From: Chelydra serpentina
Lineage: Eukaryota > Chordata > Testudines > Chelydridae
Assembly: GCA_037349315.1 (NCBI GenBank)
Contig: JBAIAC010000004.1
Span: 29,267,001 to 29,331,000, forward strand
Length of the DNA: 64,000 nucleotides
Direction: 5' to 3'
In this document: positions 23,116 to 34,184 of the stretch, one piece after another
Position numbering within the stretch: the first letter of the stretch is position 1
Layout: every line of letters starts with the position of its first letter
Notes under the pieces: model-generated
The model's input: the letters and a program-made list of their open reading frames with translations, nothing else
Told to the model about the DNA's origin: nothing
Database searches by the model: none
Made by a program: the position numbers and the translations under genes

Positions 23116-23382
23116 TTTAACTCTGGGTTCTTTTTCAGACCAGCTTTTAACTTGGAGACTGTTTCTCAAATTGAGACACTTGGTTATTTTTAACAAATCA
23201 ACAATTTATGAATTCACTGAGAACTGTATCGGTATACAATCAGCTGTTCATCAATCAAGTGTTGACACAATTGATATTTTAGGCATGTACTGAACACATC
23301 AATACAGTTCTAAAAGCAGTTGTCAGAGACTATGGTTGAGGCTCAGCAGCAATACCCCGGAACTATGCAAATCATCGAGACT

Positions 23383-23854
23383 CAGGGCTGGTGCAAGGAA
23401 GTTTCGCGCCCTAGGCTCCCCATCCCGTCCACTGCAGCTCAGCCCCCCCCGCCCACGGGCCGCGACAGCTCAGCCCCGTGGGCTGCGACAGCTCCCCACT
23501 GGCCCGCTCGCGGCAGCTGAGCGTGGAGCCGGGAGGCAGGGGGCGGCTCGCCGTGGCTGCCTCCTGTGTCCCTGAGCGTGGAGCTGGGAGTCAGGGGGCA
23601 CCTCACTGCGGCTGCCTCCTGCCTCCCGGCTCCAAGCTCAGCCGCTGAGCTTGGAGCCGGGAGGCAGCCGTGGCGAGCTGCCCTCCTCGCGAAGCCCTGC
23701 TGAACCCCAGCGGCACGGCAACAGCCCTCGCCACAGCAGGGCTTCGCGAGGAAGCGGGCAGCTGCCTCCTACCTCCCGGCTTGAGCGTGGAGCCTCCCAA
23801 ATCCTGGCACCCTAGGCAACCGCCTAGGGTCGCCTAGTGATAGCGCCGGCCCTG
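23383..23854. mobile_element. GC-rich hAT element with exact 8-bp TSD
   Basis: The 8-bp duplication TCGAGACT is exact at 23375-23382 and 23855-23862. Ends are CAGGGCTGGTGCAA and, inverted, CAGGGCCGGCGCTA, which is the CAGGG type of hAT (Charlie-like) transposons. The 472-bp body is very rich in G+C and CpG and holds two perfect hairpins: 23-bp arms at 23619-23641/23645-23667 (3-bp loop) and 18-bp arms at 23685-23702/23734-23751. The open frames inside are compositional and not real genes. Confidence 0.9.
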
Positions 23855-23862
23855 TCGAGACT

Positions 23863-24710
23863 TCTTATAATTTACTTAGGTTCTAAAGAATTAATGATCA
23901 TAACACACTTATCACCTTTCCAGTAGTTCCCCAGGGAGTAAGGATGTATCAGTCACTAATGCACTTTTGAGGGTGTGATTCGTGCTATTTCAATGGATTG
24001 GTCCTAAAGTTTGGAATATCAAAAGCAATTGCTTAAAGTTATGGTTCAAATCTCTCGTACGCCGATTTGTTTGGATTTATAAAGGAAAGCATGTATATAG
24101 CATTAGTTAAAATCTAAAAGATTTTTACCTCATATCTCACTAGAGAGTGTAGCCTTAACAAGGTAAACTTCAGTTATTTATATTCAAGAACAGAAGAGGA
24201 AATACAATATTTGAAATGAAATGTCATCACTTTTTAACCAGACATTAGTCTCACTGGGGGTTTTGCACCTTCCTTGTGGATTCAGTCAACACTTGGTCCT
24301 CTGACCCCAGACAAGGAGGACAGTCTTTCTGTCATACAGGGGCTTAGCAACTTCCCTTCTGGAAAACTCTGGAGTTCCACACAATGACTCAATGTTATAT
24401 ACCCTGATTTCAGGGCTCCTTGGAGGGGCCACCCTCTGATTTCTACTGGTCATTTGCCAACTGCCTCTCAGATTTTGCAGTTTCTCTGCTTCTTTTGTCA
24501 ATATCCAGTAGCTGGTGTCAGTGATTAATACATTTCTTTTTGTCTTTCTTTTAGTCGGAGAATTTGATTCATTTCATGGATTGTATTTCATTCGCAGCTC
24601 TGGCTACCAGTTGGGATCCCCCCTTTTAGGCAATTTCTCTTAATATTTCAAATTTATACCTTGGTTAGGTGATTATATATTTCAACATTCCTTTTTGTGC
24701 TATGCAACTT
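23863..24710. other. No gene seen
   Basis: Nothing beyond ordinary sequence is recognised. The 71-codon minus frame at 24286-24501 has no known motif. Confidence 0.4.
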
Positions 24711-25000
24711 TTATCATAAGAACCCAAGAATGGCCATTGTGGGTCAGACCAATGGTCCATCTAGCCCACTATCTTGCCTTCCTACAGTGGCCAGTGCCAG
24801 ATGCTTCAGAAGGAATGAACAGAACAGGGCAATTATTGAGTGATCCATCCCATTGTATAGTCCCAGTTTCTGATGGTCAGAGGCTTAGGGACATCAAGAG
24901 CATGGGGTTGAGTCCCTGACTGTCTTGGCTAATAGCCACTGATGGATGTATCCTCCACGCACTTATTTAATTCTTTTTTGAAACCAGATGGATAACCTGT
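24711..25000 (-). repeat. CR1 LINE 3' tail, second subfamily (-)
   Basis: CATAAGAACCCAAGAATGGCC, TGGGTCAGACCAATGGTCCA, TCTAGCCCACTATCTTGCC, CAGTGGCCAGTGCCAGATGC and GAGTGATCCATCCCATTG are the reversed order of a CR1 subfamily whose 3' end has TTCTTATG octamers. The plus-strand copy at 25.74-25.94 kb belongs to the same group. Confidence 0.85.
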
Positions 25001-25244
25001 TGGGATGGGTCTATTGACTCACACTGTCTTTACCTGTGGGAGGAAGCTAAGGTTTGCAATATGCATAAGGGTGATGCCACCAAATAGTTAAAAGGACAGA
25101 GAGAGAGTTGCCATCAACATATTTTCAAGGCATATTTTAAAGTCTATACATCTTACAGTAGTGGGTATGTACTGATTGATAGGTGGTTTCATTTCTTTGC
25201 TTTTGTGTGAGTCTAGTATGTGTGGGTGTAGCAACCCTAGCGGT

Positions 25245-25360
25245 TTCGCAACAATGTTTTTTTTTCTGTTCATTATTATTTGTGTTGTGGTAGCACCCCA
25301 GGGGCTGTATAAGGGCCTCATTATCCTGGGTTCTGAACACACATAACAAAAAGCTGGGCC
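25245..25360 (-). repeat. CORE-SINE/MIR-type tail fragment (-)
   Basis: ATTATTATTTGTGTTGTGGTAGC, ACCCCAGGGGCTGTATAAGG and TTCTGAACACACATAACAAAAAG are the reverse of the SINE tail seen at 50.80-50.89 kb (GTATGTACAGTGCC ... GGTCTATGGACACTACTATAAT). The SINE head is not visible. Confidence 0.55.
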
Positions 25361-25734
25361 CTATATCAACAAGATTTCACTCTAAGCTGTAACTCCCACT
25401 CATGTTTCCTGAATGCTGCAGGGGTTTTACCTTCCTTTGAGGCATGCAGGTTCTCAGGTGTAGTTTTGTAAACTACTTAAACTCTTCTGGGATGAAAGTC
25501 CCTATAAATATAAAAGATGTTCAGTTATTCTCTCTCTCTTTTATTCTAGTGTTGTTTTCATTGTTGAGTTCCCTTGAACTCTGTAGTCACAATTGTCACA
25601 AGATTTCCCATGCAAAGATTTCTTCTTGTCTCATAAATTCAAATTAAAAAAAGGGATCAGACGTTTATATGGATCATGAATAGCCAGAGATATCATTAAT
25701 GAAAACACCAATTTTAGAGGGGATAATAAACCTC

Positions 25735-25945
25735 ATGCTTCAGTGCTTTAGCCAATCTCTAATTGTTAGGGATCAGGATGAGACCTAATGGGGGTGGGGA
25801 TGGTCAGGTTGTTCCCCATCTGCCTACTGTGGGATTCTTACACCTTCCACTGAAGCCTCTGTCACTGGCCACTGTTGGAGACAGGCTACTGGACATGGCG
25901 GACTTTGAATCTGAGCCAGTGTGGTAATTCTTGCGTTCCTATGCA
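25735..25945 (+). repeat. CR1 LINE 3' tail (+)
   Basis: CTCATGCTTCAGTGC, TCTAATTGTTAGGGATCAGG, GGTCAGGTTGTTCCCCATC, CCACTGTTGGAGACAGGCTAC, TGAGCCAGTGTGG and TAATTCTTGCGTTCCTATG follow the CR1 3' UTR order, ending with two degenerate TTCTTATG octamers. Confidence 0.8.
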
Positions 25946-27124
25946 AAAAAAACCCCAAACCAAAACCAAAACCAAAGCAAACCAAAACAATATTGTAGAG
26001 AGGGGAAGAAAAACCTCCTCCATGTCAAGATATAAAGTTGGTTCGCCCTCGCTGTGTCATGTTTATTGTGGAAACTTGTATGGTTAATGTGGTGAGAAGG
26101 GAGGGTTTAATTTCCACGGAGACATCGGGCACTGACCTCTGCCAGAAGTAGATGAACCCACGGTGTGTCAAACCCAATGCTCTGCCATCCTTAGTGACGG
26201 TGGGTGGCTCTCTGCCTTTAAAAATGTATATCCTTTTCAAATACACGTCTATCAACATACAGCGAAAGTACATCACTGCTGGGAAGAAGGGAAGAAGTTT
26301 TTTTTTTTTTTTAAACACCCTAACATTGTAGGCAGCGAGGGAGGGGAAAAGTGAGTTGCATAAATAGCTTGATTGGCCAATGGAGGAGGAGTTCAAGGCT
26401 CCCCTGCAGCATTCTAAATGTGTGTAATTATAGTAATGTGTTTTTTGTTTTGCTGTGGCATGTTAAAATGCCAACTATTTATACAGTTGTCGATAACACA
26501 AAGCCCCTGAGAATACGTGAGTGGTGTTCATATAGTAAATGAAAGGCATTTCCCAGTGGCCCTCGCTGTTTTCCACATCAATATTTTATTAATCTAAAAT
26601 CCATCCCCATCATGATTAAATAGCTGATTCAAATGTCAACATTTTGGTAAAATACACACACGCCATATTTTCAGTCCACAAAAATCCCTCAGAAGCATCA
26701 TCTCGATCTATTTCTTAAAGCAAATGCCCCGAAAGTGCCATAGACAGTTAACACATATAGTTTTGTATCTGATTTGGAGTCAAGGAATGGCATAGGGTAA
26801 CATTTTAATGCAAGACACAGGACCTTCTAGAATAGGACTTACTATGTACAATAGGTGTGACTTCTGTGACCAGTTATTGATATTGCCTCTTGGACAGGGC
26901 TAGGATGGGCCTCTGGAACTCTCTATAAAAGTGGTCCCAAAGAAAAAATAAATCAAAGTTTAAGACCACAAATAGATGCAGACTGATAGATGAGGGAATA
27001 CAAGGAAATAGAGACTACATTGGTCGGCATGCTAGGCAGTCATCTCAGCACACCAGTAGCCTAATTGTCAAGTTACTAGGTCTAGAGTGAGACTTGTAGT
27101 CGTTTCTAGAATGGATAACCTATA
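25946..27124. other. No gene seen, repeat-poor
   Basis: A (CCAAAA)n-like run follows the CR1 tail. The longest frame (26025-26396, minus, 123 codons) includes a poly-K run encoded by a T15 tract and has no known motif. The sequence from about 26.03 to 26.75 kb has no recognised repeat and could be unique or conserved non-coding DNA. Confidence 0.35.
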
Positions 27125-27240
27125 CACTGGATAGCCATCTGTCTTGGGTGGTTTAGACACAACAAATTCTGCATCTTGGCAGGCCGTTAGACTAGATGAC
27201 CCAAGCGGTCCCTTCTAAGCCTATGGTTCTATGATTCTAT
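27125..27240 (+). repeat. CR1 LINE 3' end (+)
   Basis: CTTGGGTGGTTTAGACACAAC, CTGCATCTTGGCAGGCCG, TTAGACTAGATGACCC and CTATGGTTCTATGATTCTAT form a standard CR1 terminus with three octamers. Confidence 0.85.
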
Positions 27241-27860
27241 ACACCAAGATGTGATGTGCTGGGATCTCCATGAGCGGATTCTCCCCTAGATCTTCCCTCA
27301 GATGGATTCCTCACTGAAGGGCTCTAGGCTTTAGCTAGTAATTAGTTTACTAGTGTTGCTCTAGCTCTGGAACAGGCAACAGTGTATCAGCATAGCCTGT
27401 TTCTGTTTTGCTTGTCTTAGGTGGGTATTTTATTTGTAGTGCTTCCTAGACAGTGGGTGTCACGAGGCTGGGCCAGACACAGAGAATGGCTTCCAGAAAG
27501 CAAGTCAGCTCCTTTACTGAGAGCAACATAGTCCTTTTCCTCCCCACTAGTGTGGCAGCAGGGCCAGTGCACACAAAGGGTGAGAGAGAAAAGAGACAAG
27601 GCAAGCGTAGGGACGGTAGCCACTGTATCTACTCAAGCTTGTCTAAGCCAAATTCTCATTACAAAAAGTGAAAAAAGGGGATGAGGGTAGAGAGGTGGTG
27701 TGAAAATGGACACAGTAGGTGGTAAGAGATGACAAGAACTTTAGGTTCACATCTCACCCCAGGGATGATGATGTCATCTGGTCTCCCTTTCCTCATCTAG
27801 TCCAGTCAGAAAGTTTCAGGACCAGAAAAAAGAAGGCTCAGTGGAGTGATGGTGAATCCC
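27241..27860. other. No gene seen
   Basis: Short overlapping frames on both strands have no motif. I see no repeat boundary. Confidence 0.4.
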
Positions 27861-27861
27861 G

Positions 27862-28022
27862 TGGGTGTGATTCTCCATTGTCTTGCACCTGTACAGCTGT
27901 TTACACCAGTGCAAAGTGCCATCCAGTGCTACCAGATCAGAACAGTAGAATTTTACAACCATTTTGCATTCACTGTATACGGGTGCAAATAACTGCACAA
28001 GGTGCAGGCCAATGGTGATTCA
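27862..28022. repeat. Old palindromic repeat, TTTACA/GTGCAAA type
   Basis: GATTCTCCATTGTCTTGCACC and CAGCTGTTTACACCAGTGCAAAGTG on the left are partly mirrored by TTTTGCATTCACTGTATACGGGTGCAAATAACTGC and AAGGTGCAGGCCAATGGTGATTC on the right. It is a roughly 160-bp imperfect palindrome related to the phrases near 29.05 and 39.0 kb. Confidence 0.45.
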
Positions 28023-28375
28023 GTTCCCTGTGCTGACTGCCCTGGTGGTGATGCTTCTGAGCCTGATGATAATGCTAGTCAACATGGGGAGCATGAGGCT
28101 ATGCAACAGCTCCTCATTGTGCTGTGTGAGCTGCCAAGTGCTCCCCAGAAAATAAGTGTCCCAAAGGAAGGGCAACCTTGGCCCACTCAAAACAAGTTTC
28201 TATAATCCATAAAAGGGCACTTTCTCCTACCTTAAGAAGATTCTGATCTGCTGCTATGTGAGAATTCTGTAACCTCATCAGGAGACTTAACAGCCCCAAT
28301 CAGCAATTCCTCAGTTGACACGATTTCTTTAATCTATTCTGTGCTCTCCAGTCCCCAACAATTTTGCTGTGTTAT

Positions 28376-28472
28376 AGAATCATAGAACCACGGGGCTAGA
28401 AGGGATGGCAAAGGGCATCTAGTCTAAACCCCCTGCCAAGCTGTAGGATTAGCCACTATAAGATTTCAAGAA
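28376..28472 (-). repeat. CR1 LINE 3' end (-)
   Basis: TAGAATCATAGAACCACGGGGC, TAGAAGGGATGGCAAAGG, CATCTAGTCTAAACCCCCTGCC and AAGCTGTAGGATTAGCC are the reversed CR1 terminus. The tail is only about 95 bp. Confidence 0.85.
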
Positions 28473-30284
28473 AGTTCACTATAAAAGAGGGAGTGAATTG
28501 GATTGTGTTCTTTCTTGCACATCATCACCAGAATTGGCTACTGAGTTTCAAACTATTTTATCTGTGCAATACATTGGAAGCTGTAGGTTGCACAGGTCCT
28601 AGTGCTTAATTTGACAGTGGGTTTACACGGCTGTAACTAAGGATTTTAGATGGCCTGTTGAATCTTTACTTTTAGCGATGATTCATGAAATAGAAGAAAT
28701 CCAGCTTGACAGTGAGATCCCAGATTACAGGGTCAGCAATTTAAAAAAACAAAACTTTGTACTTGAAATCTGAGCCTATTTGATAAAGAATCATTGAGAT
28801 GTGACAAATACAAAATCCCATGTTGCAGTTTTATTCAGCATCACTGTTCAGACTAGAATCCCGCTATGAGTTCCCCTGTGATGTGGGTGGTGATACAAAA
28901 TTATTCTCCTGTATGGATGGCAGACTAGATGGTTTACAATGAATGTGAGCCATTTCAAGTTTAAGGATGTTTTCTTTTATTAACAAGGAATGGAGTTTGC
29001 AAGACTAATGCAAATGTGGCAGTGAAATAAAACCTAGGACCAAATTATGTACTGACTTACACAGGGTGTAAATCAGCAAAGAATATTCTGGAACAATATA
29101 GTGCACACTATAAAAGCATAGAAGTCAGATGTAGAAGAATAAATGGTTGTTTATGAAATGCCAAAAGAAAAAAGAATAAAACAAAGCGAGAGTGGGAAAA
29201 ATTCTTTCTCACTATGAAAAGTATTTTAGTTTCAGGGGTCAAACATTTCGATGTTTTTTAAAATGCAAAGAACCCAACTGTTTGCATCTGCAGATCCATT
29301 CCTTTTGCAAGATTGCAAGAATCTTCAATATAGAACTATTATAGGAGAACACAAAGCCCCTTCAGTATAATAATCATTTCAATTATTTTGAAATATGTTT
29401 TAAAAATATTCTTTAGCTGCTTGCTGTGAGACACCGGTGTATGTAGCTGCCATTAGTGTCCGGACTGCTGTTCCTGAGAGATCTCTCGTTTGATAGTCTA
29501 AGAATACATAATGCTTGGCTGAAATAAATGCCTCTGCCCGAGGCAGTCTTTATTGCCAGTGTCATTAGATGCCAAAATTTATTGTTCCTCGGATATTCTA
29601 ACTAGGAAATAATGGAAGAACCTCATGTTTAAAGTAAATTACACATAGTGCAAGGTGATAGCTGAAATTTACTTTTGTTTATTACACAGGGCAGGCAATC
29701 ATTTTTTGAAGTACATAAATATGAAATATCTAAATAACTCCAGTTTATGTGACATCCCTGACATGTTGGTTTTCTCTCCTCACCAATGTGCTTACTGAGA
29801 CAGTGATGTGCCTTATATACACTGTATGTACAAATTATTTGTTATGATGTTCAGGGCAACTGCACCTGTATTTCCCCTCAGTGGTTCAGCAAGGGAACCC
29901 ACTCTCAGATTTCCAGCTCCCTAGCTGTTGTCTTTCTTGGGTGGAGACCTCTGTTTCTCTCCCTTCTGGCGGGGGTGTTTCCAGACTGCACAGTTCCCTG
30001 CCTTCACGGTGGTATTTGCTTTCTCTTCTAAGACTGATAACAGAGTGATTGTCAACAGTTCTGTTAAACACACAGCTCTTTCTACGCAAGCCTGTTTTAT
30101 TCTTAAGGAAAAAGTACTAGACAGAAAACATTAAAAACAATAAAAGAACCTACATGGATGCTAATAAGCTTACTAGAATTCACCCCAACCTTAACGTGGG
30201 CTCTGGCAGGAGCAATCTTTCAATAGCCCGCCTGTTATAACACACAGGTCTCAAACATACACTGTTCATGGGAGCTGCCACACT
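28473..30284. other. No gene seen
   Basis: A GACTTACACAGGGTGTAAATCAG phrase at 29.05 kb is one more old palindrome fragment. From 29.4 to 29.8 kb I recognise no repeat, so that part may be unique. The stretch at 29.99-30.28 kb has the same unclassified look as the block at 40.1 kb. Confidence 0.35.
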
Positions 30285-30790
30285 CTAACCCTCCACCTGG
30301 CAGCCTGCTGACAATGGCTTATCTGGGACCCATGAAGCCCAGCCCCTGTGTGAGGCTCCACCCCTGAGGCCTGAGTGATGGAGGCCCAGAGCAGCTGATT
30401 GGCCAGCAGCAGGAACAGGTAGCTGTCCTAACAACTGGTCTTCTCCCTGGTCTGGGCTGTGTGCCTTGTGCTTTTTCAGCTTGATTTCCTGGCATCCCAA
30501 CCTGGCTTGACGTCTGGCATCTGACTTGTGGTTCCTGACCCACAGTTTGGCTCCTGCCTCTGGCCCCCTGATATTCGGACATGGCCTGACTCTGGTACCT
30601 GACTAGTGATTCTGATCTCCAGTTTGTCTTTTGCTTCTGATCTCCTGGTATCCTGACCCAGCCAATTCTTGACTCCTGTCTTGTGAGTCTGGGATCCAGC
30701 TCCTTCTAGGAGGTCTGGCCACCCATGACCCAGCCAGATAGTTTGTTTGGATCATAATAATCCTATGGAACCAAGCCTGGTGCAAGAAAG

Positions 30791-31650
30791 ATGGACCCAG
30801 CAGCACCAACACAGCCACCAGAAGCATTCAACTCCCCCAAATCAAGCACTGCAGACCAAAGTTGAGCAACTGATCTTGGACACTTGCAGGAGCAAGTGAG
30901 GCAGCTCACCTCCAAGAATACTGTGCTGCTAACAGACTGCAATGCCTTGCCCTGGATAAGGGCCTGTGATTCCCTTGCCTGAACAGTTCAGGAACCACTG
31001 GTGGTTCTGGGGTTTAATGAACCAGTGCCACCTACTGTTTATGATGCTTCCCCAAATCTATACCTCTTACCGGGCTAAGGTGGCCTTGGTAATCAGCCTG
31101 CTGACAGGAAACTGATTAGACTTGGCCTCCCCACTGCTGGAAGGCCATAGCCAGGTGCTGTCAAACTGGGATGCATTTCTCCAGTTGATATCAACCATCT
31201 TCAATGACCTGCACTGAGCTCAAATGGCCAATGCCTTCCTGAGGGGATTCCGGCACAGGCAAGACACAGTGGCCTCCTATGCAACACACTTTCATTGCCT
31301 CACATATAGAGTGGAATAAAGCAGCGCATCTGTACCAGTTCCAGTGGCGTTTGCAGGAAGAAATCAAAAATGAACTGGCCTGTGTAGAGATATCTATGGG
31401 CTTAGATGCCCTGGTGTACCTTACCATGCATGCAGATACCTGCTGCAAGAACAAAGGGAGGAGAAAAGAGGTTCCTTACAGCCCCCTACCTGCATACCAT
31501 GACCTCACCTTCTGTATCGCTTGCTGAACCCATGCAAGTCTATCTGGCTTATCAGTTACTCACCCCCATCAACACCACCTGTGCTTCTACTGTGGTGAAC
31601 CTGGCCATGCCATCTCGGCCTGCCCAGTGCGAATGCCGAGGAGCTCAGAG
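30791..31650 (+). pseudogene. Gypsy gag remnant with zinc knuckle
   Basis: A start-like ATG at 30791 opens MDPAAPTQPPEAFN but reaches a stop within 25 codons. Capsid-like text (AFLRGFRHRQDTVASYA, then RVEWNKAAHLYQFQWRLQEE) lies at 31215-31360 in shifted frames. A CCHC zinc knuckle, CFYCGEPGHAISAC, is readable at 31582-31623. Zinc knuckles of this form bind packaging RNA in the nucleocapsid of LTR retroelements. No frame joins these parts, so it makes no Gag. Confidence 0.8.
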
Positions 31651-31799
31651 AAACAAGCTGGTCCAGGTACAGTATGGGGAACCAGCCTGGGCCCTGACAG
31701 AAGAGAACTTCCCCATATCTGACTCCTCATGGACCCTGAACCCCATCCAGGGGCTTCTCATTTGCAGGTGCCTATCCGCTGCACATTCTGGGGGACCCC

Positions 31800-32165
31800 C
31801 GATAGATTCTCCTCCCACAGGACCTCATCAGTTTGGGATCAGTGGACAATTTATGGCTGCATCTACAGCTCGGGTTCTACAGTTTCTCCTGCTACACAAG
31901 ACCATGAATGACACAGTTGACACTATTGACAGTTCCTCACTGTCTTCAGGTGCAGTTGTGGGGGAGACTGTCCCCTGGGAAGCCATTATTAAAGGACACA
32001 GAGAAATAATACAATCCAGTGTGATCCATTCCCTGCATTTCCACTTGATCCTTGCCACCGCCTGGCTGACCCTTCATAATCCGCTAGTTCATAGTGAAAA
32101 CAGAAGGTCACTTTCCCATCAGAATTTGTTGACGGCATGGTCAGTGGCCAGTAAATGTTGCACCT
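31800..32165 (+). pseudogene. Gypsy protease-region remnant
   Basis: The frame reading ISGQFMAASTARVLQF stands where Gypsy proteases have an SGA-type aspartic active site followed by a conserved N/QFM. The segment SSLSSGAVVGETVP and a HSLHFHLILATAWLTLHNP segment follow, as in the protease-RT linker. The catalytic Asp-Ser-Gly is not preserved, so activity is excluded. It lies inside a 253-codon open frame (31406-32167) whose first half is out of the gag frame. Confidence 0.6.
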
Positions 32166-32289
32166 AAACCCAAGAAGGCTCAAATAGGTGCAGTTGCATG
32201 CACTGAAATACCTACGTGGGGAACTGTGGAACGTCTCTCTAAGTACCATAACTGCACGGAGATCTGTGAAAAGAAGAATGCAAAAAGCC

Positions 32290-33190
32290 TCTCCCAACAT
32301 AGGGATTACGATTGCCCCATTGATCTTCATCCAGGGGTGAAGATACCATGTGGGCAGATATACACAATGTCAGAGCCTGAGCTGGCTGCGTTGTGAGAAT
32401 ATTTCCAAAAGAACCTGGCCTGGGGATTCATCTGCAAGTCGACTTCTCCAGTCCTTCATGTAAAAAAAAGATGGTAGCCTCCACCTCTGTGTTTGATTAC
32501 CAAACCCTAAATCAGATAACAATCCAGAAGTGTTACTTGTTACCCCTGATCCCTGAGTTGCTGGACTGTGTGGGTGGCTGCCCATATATTCACTAAACTG
32601 GATCTCCAGGGAGTTTATAATCTTGTCCATATTCAAGAGGTGGATGAATGGAAGACTGCCTTTTGAACCTGCTATAGCGACTTTGAATATTTAATTATGT
32701 CATTCATACTGACTAATGCCCCAGTGATGTTCCAGCACTCCAGCACTTAATTAACAATGTGATACAAAACCTACTGGACCAATTTGTAGTGTGTAGTTAT
32801 ATCATATATTGATCTTTTCAGACTACACAAACCAACACACCACTCAAGTCCACGCAGTCCTGGAGAGACTATGACAACACAGTCTCTATGTTAAACTTGC
32901 AACCACATTTGATCAGAGCTCCACTGAGTTCCTGGGTTTCATCTTTCCCTGGAAGGAATCAAGATGGATCAGCACAAGTTCCAGGCTGTATGTGACTGGG
33001 CAGTCCCTCGCAATGTATATGACCTATAATGCTTTTTCTCTTTGCAAACTTTTACGGGATGTTTATATCAGATTTTTCAAAACAAACTCAGCCCCCCACT
33101 GCCCTATTGCAGAAAACCTGGTTGCCCAAGGCCTGGCATACATTCCAGCAGTTGAAGTTTGCCCACTGCTTCAGGATTAGGCCACCCAGA
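32290..33190 (+). pseudogene. Gypsy reverse-transcriptase remnant
   Basis: YDCPIDLHPGVKIPCGQIY (32307-32363) and MSEPELAALREYFQ-like text begin the RT domain. WGFICKSTSPVLHVKKKDGS and a [20 protein letters not shown] segment follow, the conserved finger and palm entry of Gypsy RTs. [24 protein letters not shown] (about 32597-32670) keeps motif A Asp. In the place of the YLDD box (about 32790-32815) the text reads SYIIY followed by a stop, so the catalytic motif is destroyed. Confidence 0.8.
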
Positions 33191-33194
33191 CATG

Positions 33195-33450
33195 ACACAA
33201 ACTTTTGATGTGGAAGCCGATGCCTCTAGTACAACAATTGGGGCAGTCCTCTCCCAAAAGCTTGGATCTGAGCAAACACTGCACCCCGTCATCTACTACT
33301 TGAGAAATCTTAGCCCTGCTGAGTGAAACTATGAGAACTTGGACAAAGAATTTCTGGCAATTAAGACTACCTTCAAAAAGTGGTGACACTACTTGGAAGG
33401 GGCCTGTCATCCAGATCATGTGTTTACTGATCATAACAACCTGGACTACC
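33195..33450 (+). pseudogene. Gypsy RNase H remnant
   Basis: TFDVEADASSTTIGAVLSQK is the start of the RNase H domain of Gypsy pol, with the first catalytic Asp retained. HPVIYYLRNLSPAE, a stop, then NYENLDKEFLAIK and VFTDHNNLDYLAG follow in order. The frame has at least two stops (after SPAE and after KKW). No activity is expected. Confidence 0.85.
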
Positions 33451-33799
33451 TCGCAGGGTCAAGGCCCTAAATCAGTGAAAGCTCTGGTGGGCCCTATTTT
33501 TCTCCCAGTTTTATTTGATCTAGACCTATTGCCCTGGAACTAGAAATGGCAAGACTGATGTCTTGTCCTGAAGCTATGGCTTTGACCTACAAGGCCCAGA
33601 ACCAGCCATCATTCTCAAGTCCAACACTTTCCTCAGTGTGACTTGCCACCAGAATCTGCTCATGCTCATCTGCTATGCCTTTGTCTCCGGAATTCCACCT
33701 GACGAGTTGGCCATTATCAATAGAGAACCATATGATCACATTTGCAAGGGACCACATCTATGTTCCCCTAGGAACTGCGAGAGTGGTGGTTCTTTAACT

Positions 33800-33998
33800 A
33801 TCCCATGACTCCACCCTGCTAGGACATTTAGGGTGATATAAACCCCAATGATTAACATCCCATTTCTTCTGGTGGCCACCTATGTGCCTCACGATAGAGA
33901 CTTTTGTAGCTTTCTGCCAGGTGTGTGCCTGCACCAAGATCCCCTCCCAGAAACCCTGCGGTCCTCCCCAAGCTCTGGGCATCGTATGCTGGCCCTGG
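33800..33998 (+). pseudogene. Gypsy integrase zinc-finger remnant
   Basis: The HHCC zinc-binding part is still readable: SHDSTLLGHLG holds the two His, and FWWPPMCLTIETF followed by FCQVCACTKIPSQ holds the two Cys. The catalytic DDE core that should follow is missing, because the text passes into a CR1 tail. This fixes the 3' break of the element. Confidence 0.8.
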
Positions 33999-33999
33999 G

Positions 34000-34184
34000 A
34001 GGCCACTTCCTTGCCTAGGAAGGGTGTGGAATCTCTATCATTGGAGATTTTTAAGAGGAGGTTGGACAAACACCTGTCAGGAATGGTCTAGATAATACTT
34101 AGTCCTGCCTTGAGTGCAGGGGACTGGACTAGATGATCTCTCAAGATCCCTTCCAGAACTACAATTCTATGATTCTATGATTTT
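34000..34184 (+). repeat. CR1 LINE 3' end truncating the Gypsy element (+)
   Basis: CTTGCCTAGGAAGGGTGTGG, TCATTGGAGATTTTTAAGAGG, TTGGACAAACACCTGTCAGG, AGTGCAGGGGACTGGACTAG and CTATGATTCTATGA complete a CR1 terminus. It begins about where the integrase text ends. Confidence 0.9.

Larger units (their letters stand above)
30285..33998 (+). mobile_element. Decayed Ty3/Gypsy LTR retrotransposon
   Basis: Remnants of gag, protease, reverse transcriptase, RNase H and integrase follow each other in the Ty3/Gypsy order (RNase H before integrase). Many stops and frameshifts break the frames. Bases 30285-30785 are a GC-rich leader with TGGTACCTGACTAGTGAT-like phrases and may contain part of the 5' LTR, whose limits I cannot set. 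At about 33999 the integrase stops abruptly and a CR1 tail begins, so the 3' part and 3' LTR are missing. The level of decay means it is old and inactive. Confidence 0.85.

Noticed and set aside
23320..23800. GC-rich proline/arginine open frames that might suggest a CpG-island first exon
   Set aside because: The block is a hAT element with exact ends and target duplication, so the CpG richness is that of the transposon.
26025..26396. 123-codon minus-strand frame with a Lys run
   Set aside because: The Lys run is a T-rich simple tract read in reverse; there is no domain.
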